Shown: positions 24,415-32,949, counted from the first letter of the stretch. The stretch: 37,330 nucleotides of DNA from Pontibacter sp. E15-1 (GCF_022601975.1 NZ_JAKVIR010000042.1:1-37330); one strand, 5' to 3'. Translations and numbers: made by a program. The notes: a model not told the origin generated them from the sequence alone.

Positions 24415-25179
24415 TCAACCAAAACGACCTGTAATATAGTTCTGTGTACGCGTGTCCTGCGGACTAGTGAACATGGTCTTTGTTTTAGAATATTCCACCA
24501 GCTCGCCCATGTAAAAGAAGGCCGTGTTGTCGCTCACGCGCCCTGCCTGCTGCATGTTGTGCGTCACGATCACGATGGTATAGTCATTCTTCAGCTCATA
24601 GATCAGTTCCTCTATCTTGGCGGTAGAAAGCGGGTCGAGGGCAGAGGCCGGTTCGTCCATCAGCAGCACAGAAGGGGAGATCGCCAGTGCCCGGGCAATG
24701 CAAAGGCGCTGCTGCTGACCGCCCGAAAGGGCCAGGGCCGACTTGTTGAGGTTGTCTTTTACCTCGTTCCAGAGGGCGGCGCGCTTCAACGATTTCTCGG
24801 CGGCTTCTTCCAGCACCGCTTTTTTGCTGATGCCCTGTATCTTCAAACCATATACCACATTTTCGAAGATCGTCTTGGGGAAGGGGTTAGGTTTCTGGAA
24901 CACCATCCCTACTTCTTTCCGAAGCTCGTCTACGCGTACCTCCTTGGTATAAATATCCTTGCCATCCAGCAGAATGTCACCTTCCGTCCGGAAGCCATCG
25001 ATGTAGTCGTTCATGCGGTTGAAGGTGCGCAGAAACGTAGACTTCCCGCAGCCCGACGGGCCGATAAAAGCCGTGACATTCTTCTCTTCCATGGCAATGT
25101 TGATGCCTTTGAGCGCATGAAAGTCGCCGTAGTAGGCATCGAGGTTTATCGCCTCCAGTTTATTGTGTTTTCTGCTCAT
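24415..25179 (-). CDS. pstB: PstB, phosphate-import ATPase
   Basis: A 254-residue ABC ATPase that powers high-affinity phosphate import. Walker A is GPSGCGKST (about residues 40-48), the Q-loop is FQKPNPFP, the signature LSGGQQQR (about 151-158) and Walker B VLLMDEP (about 171-177), with the switch His in VTHNM. The ATG at 25179 (MSRKHNK) is preferred to the GTG at 25194, which lies inside pstA. Between pstA and phoU. Confidence 0.97.
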   Translation of the reverse strand: MSRKHNKLEAINLDAYYGDFHALKGINIAMEEKNVTAFIGPSGCGKSTFLRTFNRMNDYIDGFRTEGDILLDGKDIYTKEVRVDELRKEVGMVFQKPNPFPKTIFENVVYGLKIQGISKKAVLEEAAEKSLKRAALWNEVKDNLNKSALALSGGQQQRLCIARALAISPSVLLMDEPASALDPLSTAKIEELIYELKNDYTIVIVTHNMQQAGRVSDNTAFFYMGELVEYSKTKTMFTSPQDTRTQNYITGRFG

Positions 25180-25187
25180 GGGTCGTC

Positions 25188-26045
25188 TTACCACTTTATT
25201 TTTTTCTGCTGCCTGTTGCGCAGGTACACGGCAATGCCGTTCAGCATGAAGGTAATGATTAACAATACAATAATGGCCGCCGCCGCGTTGGTCTGGAACT
25301 CGGCCTGTGGCCTGGAGGTCCAGTTAAAGATCTGGATCGGCAGCACGGTAAACTCATCCAGGGGCGATGAAGGCGTAAACGGCACGTAGGCCAGCGCCCC
25401 GATCACGATAAGCGGGGCGGCTTCGCCCACTGCCCGCGACAAAGCCAGGATAATGCCTGTGAGGATACCGCCGAACGACGCCGGCAGCACCTGGTTCCAT
25501 ACCGTTTGCCACTTCGAGGCACCCAGGGCATAAGAGCCGTCGCGCACGCTGCGGGGCACCGACTTGATGGCCTCGCGGGTGGTCACAATGATGATGGGCA
25601 GGATCAGGAGCGACAGCGTAAGCGCGCCGGCCAGCAAACTGCCTCCCAGGTTCATCTGGCGCACAAAAATCTCGAGGCCCAGCAAACCATAGATGATAGA
25701 GGGCACACCGGCCAGGTTGGCAATGTTTATCTCCAGAAAGTTAGCCATTTTGCTTTTCCTGGCATACTCCTCCAGGTAAACGCCTGCGGCTACGCCCAAC
25801 GGAAACGCGATGATGGTAGTGAGCACCAGAATCCAGAGCGTACCTACCCAGGCGGTAAGGATTCCGGCGCGGGCGGCACGGCGTGAGGGCAGGCTTACCA
25901 GAAAGTCCCAGTCGATGCGGCGGGCGCCTTCCAGTATAATGTCGAACAGGAAAACAGCCAGCACCACCAGGCCGATAAAAGTGCAAAAGACGCCGAAAAC
26001 CTGGAAGGCTTTGTCCTTGAGCCTGTTTTTTTCTGAATTAGTCAT
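25188..26045 (-). CDS. pstA: PstA, phosphate ABC permease
   Basis: A 285-residue permease with about six membrane helices and the ABC coupling motif in the loop REAIKSVPRSVRDGSYALGA (EAA-type) plus ALSRAVGEAAPLIVIG. It forms the membrane channel with PstC. It overlaps pstC by 8 bp and ends 8 bp before the pstB ATG, so the three are translated as a unit. Confidence 0.96.
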   Translation of the reverse strand: MTNSEKNRLKDKAFQVFGVFCTFIGLVVLAVFLFDIILEGARRIDWDFLVSLPSRRAARAGILTAWVGTLWILVLTTIIAFPLGVAAGVYLEEYARKSKMANFLEINIANLAGVPSIIYGLLGLEIFVRQMNLGGSLLAGALTLSLLILPIIIVTTREAIKSVPRSVRDGSYALGASKWQTVWNQVLPASFGGILTGIILALSRAVGEAAPLIVIGALAYVPFTPSSPLDEFTVLPIQIFNWTSRPQAEFQTNAAAAIIVLLIITFMLNGIAVYLRNRQQKKIKW

Positions 26046-26913
26046 ACTTTTCCTGGTATTTCTTTTTGATCCAGAAGCTGAGGTTATTCAGCGCGAATGT
26101 AAAAATAAAGAGCGTGATACCCGCTGCAAAAATTGTTTTGTACTCCAATGATCCGCGCGGCACGTCGCCCAGACTCACCTGCACAATGTAGGTGGTGATA
26201 GTCTCGATGGGAACCAGCGGGTTGAGCGTGAGGCGGGGCTGCTGACCTGCCGCAATGGCCACGATCATCGTCTCGCCCACCGCCCTGGAGATAGCCAGGA
26301 TAACAGACACCACGATGCCTGACGAAGCTGCCGGAACCATCACACCGAATGAGGTTTGCAGGCGGGTGGAACCCATGCCATAAGCGGCTTCGCGCAGCGA
26401 GCGTGGCACAGCACTAATGGCGTCCTCACTCAGGGAAGAGATCATCGGTATGATCATGATGCCCATCACGATACCCGCCGACAGGGCGTTGAAGCCAGCC
26501 AAATCAGGTATAAACCCCTGGAGAAACGGCGTGACCACTGTCAGGGCGAAGAAGCCATACACTACTGTCGGGATAGTGGCCAGTACCTCCAGCAGGGGCT
26601 TTACGACCTGCTTCAAGCGGGCGTGGGCATACTCGTTCAGGTATACGGCAATGGTAAGCCCGATCGGGAGCGCGACCGAAATGGCAACAGCCGTTGTGAG
26701 CAGGGTGCCCGCCACAAGCGGTGCGATACCGAATTTTTTATCGGCAAAAAGGGGCGTCCACTCTTTCTCGGTCAGGAAATCAACAAGCGGGACTACCTGA
26801 AAGAAGCTGATAGACTCAGAAAGCAGCACCCAAATAATGCCGGCTGTAATGAGTATGGTGATGACGGCTGCCAGCCACAACAAGCCCTCGATAATTTTCT
26901 CGGATACTCTCAA
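26038..26913 (-). CDS. pstC: PstC, phosphate ABC permease
   Basis: A 291-residue partner of PstA with six predicted helices. The family blocks are visible: FGIAPLVAGTLLTTAVAI, the coupling loop EDAISAVPRSLREAAYGMGS and AISRAVGETMIVAIAAG. The start is TTG at 26913 (MRVSEKIIEG); no ATG lies before the first helix, and the frame is closed by a stop a few codons upstream. It overlaps pstA by 8 bp. A hairpin lies between it and pstS. Confidence 0.94.
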   Translation of the reverse strand: MRVSEKIIEGLLWLAAVITILITAGIIWVLLSESISFFQVVPLVDFLTEKEWTPLFADKKFGIAPLVAGTLLTTAVAISVALPIGLTIAVYLNEYAHARLKQVVKPLLEVLATIPTVVYGFFALTVVTPFLQGFIPDLAGFNALSAGIVMGIMIIPMISSLSEDAISAVPRSLREAAYGMGSTRLQTSFGVMVPAASSGIVVSVILAISRAVGETMIVAIAAGQQPRLTLNPLVPIETITTYIVQVSLGDVPRGSLEYKTIFAAGITLFIFTFALNNLSFWIKKKYQEKYD

Positions 26914-26933
26914 GGCGCTTTTCGTTTATAAAC

Positions 26934-26970
26934 ACGGAGATAACGGCCGTACTTCAGCCGTTATCTCCGT
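26934..26970 (-). other. Strong hairpin between pstS and pstC
   Basis: ACGGAGATAACGG (26934-26946) and CCGTTATCTCCGT (26958-26970) are perfect 13-bp arms with an 11-base loop. The minus strand lacks a good T run after it, so it may be a partial terminator or a 3'-end protector that leaves more pstS than pstCAB message. Confidence 0.75.
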
Positions 26971-26992
26971 AAAAATATCAAATAATTAGAGA

Positions 26993-27982
26993 TTATTTCT
27001 GAGCGCTCTTCACAAACTGCTCAAACTTCTGCTTTTGCTCTTTGTACATCTCGGCAGGAAGCGGAATGTACCCTACCTCCTGGCTAAGCTCGGCGGCATT
27101 GTCGAGGTAGAAGTTCACAAACTCCACAGCAGCAGGGGAAGCCGTGGCCTTTGAGTTGACATAGATAAACAGCGGGCGGGAAAGGGGGGCGTACGAACCG
27201 TCTTTTACCGTCTCCAGCGAAGGCGTGATAGCGCCTTTTCCGTTGCTGTCGTTCAGGTCATCCACGGGCACGACTTTTAGCTTGTTCTGGTTTTCCTCGT
27301 AATAGGCAAACCCAAAGAAACCGAGGGCATTGATGTCGGTAGCCACGCCCTGCACCAACACGTTGTCGTCTTCGCTGGCCGTGTAGTCGCCACGGCTTGC
27401 GCCGCTTTCGCCCACAACAGCCTCCGTGAAGTAGTCATACGTGCCAGACTCTACGCCTGGGCCATACAAGTGGATCTCCTCGTTTGGCCACTCCGAGCGG
27501 ATCTGGTTCCAGCGCTTGAGCGTGCCCTGTGCCGCGGGCTCCCATATCTTTTTCAACTCTTCAGTCGTGATGTCCTTTACCCAGGTGTTTTCTGGGTTGA
27601 TCACCACAGTAAGGCCGTCGTAGGCTACTTTAAGCTCGGAAAACGTAATGCCGTGTTCCTTGGCAAGCTCGGCTTCCGCTGGCTTCATCGGTCGGGAGGC
27701 GTCCACGATGTCGATTTCGCCGCGGGTAAACTTCTTCATACCCCCGCCAGTGCCGGATACGCCCACTGTTACTCTTACATCCGGGGCCTCTGAGCGAAAC
27801 TCCTCGGCTACTGCCTCTGTGATCGGGTATACCGTAGAGGAACCGTCGATCTGGATGCTGCCGCTCAGGTCAGACCCGCTGCCGGAACCCTCTTCTGAGC
27901 CTCCGCCACATGCGCTGAACATCATGGTGGCGCCTATCAGCACTGCTACATTCAATTTAGTAGAAAGCTTAAAATTTAACAT
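26993..27982 (-). CDS. pstS: PstS, periplasmic phosphate-binding lipoprotein
   Basis: A 329-residue substrate-binding protein. Signal peptide with lipobox FSAC (Cys at about residue 25), then a Gly/Ser/Glu linker. The phosphate-contact motifs are IDGSSTVYPIT, GVSGTGGGMKKF, DASRPM and GVESGTYDYF. It delivers phosphate to PstCAB. It precedes pstC by 79 bp. Upstream on the minus strand lie two TTAACA-like units (28163-28179) in the same 11-bp register as the stronger arrays at the porin and receptor, so control by the PhoB-type regulator is likely. Confidence 0.97.
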   Translation of the reverse strand: MLNFKLSTKLNVAVLIGATMMFSACGGGSEEGSGSGSDLSGSIQIDGSSTVYPITEAVAEEFRSEAPDVRVTVGVSGTGGGMKKFTRGEIDIVDASRPMKPAEAELAKEHGITFSELKVAYDGLTVVINPENTWVKDITTEELKKIWEPAAQGTLKRWNQIRSEWPNEEIHLYGPGVESGTYDYFTEAVVGESGASRGDYTASEDDNVLVQGVATDINALGFFGFAYYEENQNKLKVVPVDDLNDSNGKGAITPSLETVKDGSYAPLSRPLFIYVNSKATASPAAVEFVNFYLDNAAELSQEVGYIPLPAEMYKEQKQKFEQFVKSAQK

Positions 27983-28123
27983 AAGCTAGAGTTGGTTTGG
28001 TTGTATGGTTGTTTTGTAATGGCTTCTGCATCTGCAAAAAGCTGTTGCTAGTATACTTGTATGCTTCTCAAGTAGTTATAGAAACTATCCTTTGTGCCGA
28101 TTTTGTCCCTGCTTTCGGGCCTG

Positions 28124-28131
28124 CAAAGAGA
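28124..28131 (-). promoter_or_regulatory. Possible -7 box of pstS
   Basis: TCTCTTTG on the minus strand matches TAnnTTTG except for one base and is followed by CAGG, as the other two Pho-type promoters have CAGCG. The 9-bp gap plus whole 11-bp steps leads exactly to the two TTAACA-like units at 28163-28179. The leader would be about 140 nt. Confidence 0.4.
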
Positions 28132-28162
28132 GTGATAACCTGGCAGACTTTTCGCGGCGCAA

Positions 28163-28179
28163 TGTTACCTTATTGTTAA
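28163..28179 (-). promoter_or_regulatory. Putative Pho box of pstS (two units)
   Basis: Minus strand reads TTAACA, 5 bp, GTAACA. The unit starts are 11 bp apart. The box sits between the porin stop and pstS. Units expected at 28152 and 28141 by the 11-bp register do not match the hexamer, so this site is weaker than the porin and receptor arrays. Confidence 0.5.
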
Positions 28180-28192
28180 GTTTTGAGGAGGG

Positions 28193-29380
28193 TTAGAGGG
28201 CCACTTCCATCTGCAGGCGGAACTGGTAGCTGTTCTCGCGGCCCGGCTGGTCCTGCAAGGTCACGTCGCTCTGCACTTTCAGGCTGTGGCCCACAATGTA
28301 CTTAGACAGGCCCAGGGTATACTGCTCCTGCGAAGACAGGCTTGTGACTGCCGCCGGGTTATAGGTGGTATAGCGGCCTGCCACTTCCCAGTTTGTAGGG
28401 AAGAGATACCCGCCCTGGATGTTGAAGGCGTTGCCCGTCACGAAGGTTTCATTCACCTTGCCAGCGTCAGTTCTGGACACCACGGGGCCACCACTATGGG
28501 CTGTGCTGTTGGCATACTCGGCCATTGCCGAGAAGCCTCTGTACTTAAACATGGCGTCCACAAAGAGGGTGCCCAGGTCGCGCTCGTCGCTCAGGAAGCT
28601 GCCAAGCTGGCCTCTGGAACGCGCAGCGTTGTCGTTGAAGTCATAAGCAGCCGCGATGGCCAGCTTTGGGGTTTGCTCGCGGGAAATATCACTGCCCACG
28701 TACGCGCCGTCGCTCTGAAACGCACCCAGCGGGAACACCTCTACCTTGGCGGTATAGTCATACCCCCCGGCGTTGTTCACGGTGATGTCACGGCCCTCGC
28801 CCATCGAGATGGAGCCGATCTCCCGAACGATCACATTGCCAAACGCATGCTCGTGGTGCAGCTGCAGACCGGCGTCGCGGTCGATGTTAAAGCGTGAGTT
28901 CAGGAGGCTTCGGTCTACGAACTGCATTTTCTGCGAGGAGATAATCCGCTCGCGGTTGCCCGGCAGCTTGGTCTGGCCCACCCACAGCTCCCAGCCCGGA
29001 GAGAAGTTCCATTTGGCCACGGCGTCTAAAATGATGTTGTCGGCATTGTTAGTCATCGAGGGGATGTCGCTGCCGATGTCGCTGTTGCTCAGGCCGAGCT
29101 CTATTTTATACTCCAGCTTAGGGGAATAGGCGAAGCCCTCGAACTTCAGGCGTGCCCTGCGGATCAGGAAGCGGTCGTCGAGCTGGTTGGTTGAGTTATT
29201 GATGCCTCCCTGGTATAGCATCTGAAAGCGGGTGCCAAACTTTAGGCTGAAAGAGGAGTCGGCGGCCACAAACTGCAGGCCTTTGCCGAGCTTAGAATTG
29301 TTGATGCTTTGCGCCTCAGCAGTTCCCAGGATGAACAGAGAGAAGAGCGCGAGTACCGCGCCTTTTAATTTGGTGTTCAC
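28193..29380 (-). CDS. Porin O/P-like outer-membrane protein
   Basis: A 395-residue outer-membrane beta-barrel of the phosphate-selective porin O/P type. Sec signal peptide (MNTKLKGAVLALFSLFILGT, cleavage after AEAQ). Then strands with alternating residues, including FSLKFGTRFQMLYQGG, FLIRRARLKFEGFA and WELWVGQTKLPGNRER, and an aromatic-rich barrel ending in QFRLQMEVAL. The name does not prove phosphate selectivity, but the gene lies directly upstream of pstS on the same strand and its own promoter carries a four-unit TTAACA-like array at 11-bp steps, so the context does support phosphate passage. Confidence 0.9.
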   Translation of the reverse strand: MNTKLKGAVLALFSLFILGTAEAQSINNSKLGKGLQFVAADSSFSLKFGTRFQMLYQGGINNSTNQLDDRFLIRRARLKFEGFAYSPKLEYKIELGLSNSDIGSDIPSMTNNADNIILDAVAKWNFSPGWELWVGQTKLPGNRERIISSQKMQFVDRSLLNSRFNIDRDAGLQLHHEHAFGNVIVREIGSISMGEGRDITVNNAGGYDYTAKVEVFPLGAFQSDGAYVGSDISREQTPKLAIAAAYDFNDNAARSRGQLGSFLSDERDLGTLFVDAMFKYRGFSAMAEYANSTAHSGGPVVSRTDAGKVNETFVTGNAFNIQGGYLFPTNWEVAGRYTTYNPAAVTSLSSQEQYTLGLSKYIVGHSLKVQSDVTLQDQPGRENSYQFRLQMEVAL

Positions 29381-29523
29381 GAGTGTTAATGGTTTTGGTG
29401 AGAATAAATCGAATCTACAGTGCTGTTTCGCAGGCTAGTCAGGCCTGCGGGTTTTCAGCCATACATCCTATGGCTTCAGTTCTGGTGGCCGGTAGCACTG
29501 GCTGGCTTCCCGGAACTGCGCTG

Positions 29524-29531
29524 CAAAGTAA
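29524..29531 (-). promoter_or_regulatory. Probable -7 box of the porin gene
   Basis: TTACTTTG on the minus strand matches TAnnTTTG except for one base and is followed by CAGCG, as in the receptor promoter. It begins 9 bp after the last repeat of the array at 29541-29579. Confidence 0.6.
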
Positions 29532-29540
29532 CCGCTTTCC

Positions 29541-29579
29541 TGTTATCGGCTTGTTATGCCAATATTATGTTAATGTTAA
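29541..29579 (-). promoter_or_regulatory. Putative Pho-box array of the porin gene (four units)
   Basis: On the minus strand, 5' to 3', units TTAACA (29579-29574), ATAATA (29568-29563), ATAACA (29557-29552) and ATAACA (29546-29541) start exactly 11 bp apart. Direct 11-bp-spaced repeats are how PhoB/PhoP-type regulators bind, and TTAACA is the known PhoP unit in Bacillus. A -33 TTTG is missing, as expected for an activated promoter. Confidence 0.72.
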
Positions 29580-29580
29580 C

Positions 29581-29988
29581 ATTCCTGAAGGCTGGTCAGG
29601 AAGCAGCGCCGGATGGGTGCATCCCGCCAGGGGCAGACAGCCAATGCGCGTCTCGTTGGCCGGTCTGGGAGTGAGTGAAGTGACACCTTATATATTCCAG
29701 CAGGAAAATTACCTGGATTTAACGTGAACTCGATAATAGCAGCAAGTTAACCTGCTTTCAAATAAGTTTTCTGGTTTGGGAAAGTATAGTTTAGCTAGAT
29801 CGGGGCAAAATAATTCCCAGTTTTTCCGGGAGGCGCCTTGTATATTTCCGGTGCCACGTCAGTGGCAGCCGTTAGGCAGGAAATGTACACAGTGCCGAGC
29901 GGGAAAACGCGCCCCAGCGGGCGTGGAGCGCAAAGCAGGCTATGAAACAAGGAGTTTCAAATCTTGATATCACCGCGATATTACCAAG
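29581..29988. other. Spacer between the two divergent promoters
   Basis: About 400 bp with no gene I can support. It includes a small palindrome ATATC-ACCGC-GATAT (29967-29981) just ahead of the receptor array and a GC-rich stretch near 29890-29940. An upstream regulator site or a small RNA here cannot be excluded. Confidence 0.4.
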
Positions 29989-30060
29989 TTAACGTTGCAT
30001 TCACATTTCGGTAAAGTGCCGGTAAACCTGCCTTAACATACCAATAACCCACACTTAACA
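29989..30060 (+). promoter_or_regulatory. Putative Pho-box array of the TonB receptor, distal (seven units)
   Basis: Units at 29989 (TTAACG), 30000 (TTCACA), 30011 (GTAAAG), 30022 (GTAAAC), 30033 (TTAACA), 30044 (ATAACC) and 30055 (TTAACA) start exactly 11 bp apart. The consensus is nTAA(C/A)n. The length points to cooperative binding of a tandem array of PhoB-like dimers. Confidence 0.72.
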
Positions 30061-30074
30061 CACGTGCCTGTTCC

Positions 30075-30113
30075 TTAACAGAAGCATAACCGGGGGGTAA
30101 AGCTGGCTTAAAG
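30075..30113 (+). promoter_or_regulatory. Putative Pho-box array of the TonB receptor, proximal (four units)
   Basis: Units at 30075 (TTAACA), 30086 (ATAACC), 30097 (GTAAAG) and 30108 (TTAAAG), again at 11-bp steps. The array is offset 20 bp from the last distal unit, so it is a separate phased block. It ends 9 bp before the -7 box at 30123, the same gap as at the porin promoter. Confidence 0.74.
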
Positions 30114-30122
30114 TGGCCGCTG

Positions 30123-30130
30123 TACTTTTG
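30123..30130 (+). promoter_or_regulatory. Probable -7 box of the TonB receptor gene
   Basis: TACTTTTG is an exact TAnnTTTG match, 26 bp before the ATG. It is followed by CAGCG, as in the porin promoter. No -33 element is present; the repeat array occupies its place. Confidence 0.75.
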
Positions 30131-30156
30131 CAGCGAGACTAATTAACAGTACTTCC

Positions 30157-32949
30157 ATGAAAGCATTAGGAACAATTCTCACCATCCTGGCCACCACCAT
30201 GTATAGCTTTGCGCAGCAGGGTGCCATTAAGGGCAAGGTTACGGATAAAGTAACCGGCGAGGAGATTATCGGGGCCGTGGTCTTTATCAAAGGAACATCC
30301 AAAGGCACCACCACCGACTACGAGGGCAACTATGTGCTGCCCCTCGAGACCGGGGCGCACACCATCTCGGTTACCTTCTTGTCTTACAAGCCTTTTGAGC
30401 GGACAGGGGTGCAGGTAAGCGGAAGCCAGCCAACCACTGTGAACGTGCAGCTTGAGGAGAACACCACCCAGATCCAGACAGTAGAGATTGTAGGCACGCG
30501 CCAGACCAACACCGAGCTGGCCGTGCTGGAAACCATGCGCAGGAGCGAGGTGGTGGTAAGCGGCGTGGCCGGTGAGCAGATTGCCAAGTCGATGGACCGC
30601 GACGCCGCCGAAACCGTGAAGCGCATACCGGGTGTCACGATCCTGAACGATAGGTACGTGGTGATCCGGGGTATGGGCCAGCGCTACAACACGGTGCTGC
30701 TCAACGATGCCCTCACCCCAAGCACCGAGCCAGACCAGAAAGCCTTCTCTTTCGATATTCTGCCAACCAGTGTGATAGACCGCATCATGATCTATAAAAA
30801 CGGCTCGCCGGAGCTGCCGGGCGAGTTTGGCGGCGGCGTGATCAGAATTTATACCAAGAACGTGGTCAGCGAAGACAAGACAAGCATTGGCGTGTCGGGC
30901 TCATACCGCGCTGGTGCCACCTTCAACAGCGGACTGGCGGATGCCAGGAGCAGAACCGACTTGCTGGGCTTCGACAGCGGCAAGCGCCAGATTCCGGCCG
31001 GTTTGGCTGCGCATGCCACTGCCCAGGGTGAGGTGCCGCAAAAAGGCCAGCTGTTTCCCAATAACTGGGCTCCGCAGTCCATCACGGCCACCCCGGACCT
31101 GCGCATGTCGCTGGGGCTCAACCGTCGTTTCGATCTGGGCCCGCTCCGCATAAGCACGGTGTCGGCCGCATCTTACAGCAACACGCAGTCTGCCACCGAA
31201 GGTACCCGGAACGCTTACGGGGAATTCAACAACGCGCTTGGCAGGAGTGAGCAGCAGCTCAGCTACAACGACAAGGTATATACCAACAATGTGCGGGTAG
31301 GTGTGATCAGCAACTGGTCAGCCCGCCTGAACAACGACAACAAGATCGAATTCCGGAACCTTTTCAACCAGCTAGGCAGCAACGAGGTGCTGGCGCGAGA
31401 GGGTATAGATTACACCAATGGCGCGCAGCGGCAGAAGAACTACTCGCTGCGTTACGAGAGCCGCACCATCTACGCAGGGCAGCTACAGGGCACGCACGAT
31501 TTCGACGACAATAACACGACCGCTACCTGGACCGGAGGGTATACCTATACCAACCGCAACGAACCGGACTACCGCCGCTTCCGCACCGTCGATGACGAGA
31601 ACGACGGCAACTACAGGCTGCTGTACCAGCCCATCCCGACACTCCGCGACGCGGGGCGTTTTTACTCCGACCTGAACGAGCACGGCCTCATGGCGAGCGG
31701 ACAGGTTGAGCACCGCTTCGAAACGGCTGACTCCGCAGCTGAGAACGCACCAAAGCTCAGGGCCGGCTTCTACGCGGCGCGCAAAAACCGTGACTATACC
31801 TCGCGCTTCTTCTCTTTTGCACCGGCTAACAGTTCCATGTTCGATGCCAACATCCCGTATCTGCCGATCGGGCAGGTATTCGCCTCTGAAAACATCAACA
31901 ACACCACTGGCTGGAAACTGCTGGAAGACTCTAACCCGCAAAACAACTACAGCGCCAGCAATACATACCTGGCCGGTTTTGTGGGCGGCGCTGCCCCGAT
32001 CACCGCAGCCCTGTCTGCTTCCGGAGGCGTGCGGGTAGAGTATAACAACCAACAGCTGGAGTCAATGGGCTTCGACAGCCGACCCCTGTACATAGCCAAC
32101 CCGGTGCTGAGTGTGCTGCCTTCCGCTAACCTGACGTATGCCTTTACACCGCGCTCCATGCTGCGCGCCGGTGGCAGCATCAGCGTGAACCGCCCGGAGT
32201 TCCGGGAGGTTGCGCCAGCCCCTTACTTCGACTTTGTGAACCTGCTGGAAGTGGTAGGGAACCCAGACTTGGAGGTGGCCACGATCTACAACAGCGACAT
32301 GCGCTACGAGTTTTACCCGAACCCAACCGAATTGCTTTCTATCGGAGCCTTTTACAAGTACTTCAACAAGCCGATCGAAACGGTGTTCGAGAACACCAGC
32401 GGCGGAAACACCATTACCTTCGAGAACGCCAAAAACGCTTACAGCTATGGCCTGGAGGCGGAGGTGCGCAAATCGCTACTGGATATGTCGGAGTCGCGGT
32501 TTGTGCAGAACCTGACGCTGGTGCTGAATGCCGCCCTGGTGAAAAGCGAAGTGACCCTGACCGATAACCGCGCCCGTTACCAACCCGGGCTGCGCCAGAT
32601 GGTGGGCCAGTCCCCATACGTGGTGAACACCGGGGTATACTACCAGGATGAGGACCGGCAGTTGCAGTTCAATGTGCTGTACAATGTGATCGGGACGCGC
32701 ATCTTCGCGGCGGGCAGCAACCTGCGCCAGGCCATCTACGAGATGCCGCGCCACCAGATCGACCTGTCGCTGACCAAGGGCATCGGGGAGCATTTCGAGC
32801 TGAAGGCCGGTATCCAGGATATCCTGAACCAAAAGACGCGCCTGATCCAGGACTCTAACGACGATAGCAAAATCACCACGGTAGACGAGTCTTTCAGGTC
32901 ATTCAGAAAAGGCCAGTACGCTACTGTGGGTATGACCTATACCTTTTAA
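30157..32949 (+). CDS. TonB-dependent receptor, probable phosphate-starvation type
   Basis: A 930-residue outer-membrane active transporter. Signal peptide to about residue 19 (ending SFAQ), then a CarboxypepD_reg-like beta-sandwich domain (about 22-95: GKVTDKVTGEEIIGAVVFIK, DYEGNYVL), a TonB-box-like VEIVGTR (about 110), the plug domain (about 125-230, with RIPGVTI, VIRGMGQRYNTVLLND, GGGVIRIY) and a 22-strand-type barrel ending in the aromatic QYATVGMTYTF. Start at the ATG with a clear leader. It is followed 36 bp later by a lipoprotein gene, and its promoter carries an 11-unit TTAACA-like array, so it is probably induced when phosphate is scarce. Substrate unknown: phosphate esters, polyphosphate or a phosphate-bearing metal complex are candidates. 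Confidence 0.92.
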   Translation: MKALGTILTILATTMYSFAQQGAIKGKVTDKVTGEEIIGAVVFIKGTSKGTTTDYEGNYVLPLETGAHTISVTFLSYKPFERTGVQVSGSQPTTVNVQLEENTTQIQTVEIVGTRQTNTELAVLETMRRSEVVVSGVAGEQIAKSMDRDAAETVKRIPGVTILNDRYVVIRGMGQRYNTVLLNDALTPSTEPDQKAFSFDILPTSVIDRIMIYKNGSPELPGEFGGGVIRIYTKNVVSEDKTSIGVSGSYRAGATFNSGLADARSRTDLLGFDSGKRQIPAGLAAHATAQGEVPQKGQLFPNNWAPQSITATPDLRMSLGLNRRFDLGPLRISTVSAASYSNTQSATEGTRNAYGEFNNALGRSEQQLSYNDKVYTNNVRVGVISNWSARLNNDNKIEFRNLFNQLGSNEVLAREGIDYTNGAQRQKNYSLRYESRTIYAGQLQGTHDFDDNNTTATWTGGYTYTNRNEPDYRRFRTVDDENDGNYRLLYQPIPTLRDAGRFYSDLNEHGLMASGQVEHRFETADSAAENAPKLRAGFYAARKNRDYTSRFFSFAPANSSMFDANIPYLPIGQVFASENINNTTGWKLLEDSNPQNNYSASNTYLAGFVGGAAPITAALSASGGVRVEYNNQQLESMGFDSRPLYIANPVLSVLPSANLTYAFTPRSMLRAGGSISVNRPEFREVAPAPYFDFVNLLEVVGNPDLEVATIYNSDMRYEFYPNPTELLSIGAFYKYFNKPIETVFENTSGGNTITFENAKNAYSYGLEAEVRKSLLDMSESRFVQNLTLVLNAALVKSEVTLTDNRARYQPGLRQMVGQSPYVVNTGVYYQDEDRQLQFNVLYNVIGTRIFAAGSNLRQAIYEMPRHQIDLSLTKGIGEHFELKAGIQDILNQKTRLIQDSNDDSKITTVDESFRSFRKGQYATVGMTYTF

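Noticed and set aside
29776..29967. Plus-strand ORF of 63 codons between porin and receptor
   Set aside because: Starts with TTG, no ribosome site, and the product has no pattern resembling a protein family. It reads like chance coding in a regulatory spacer.
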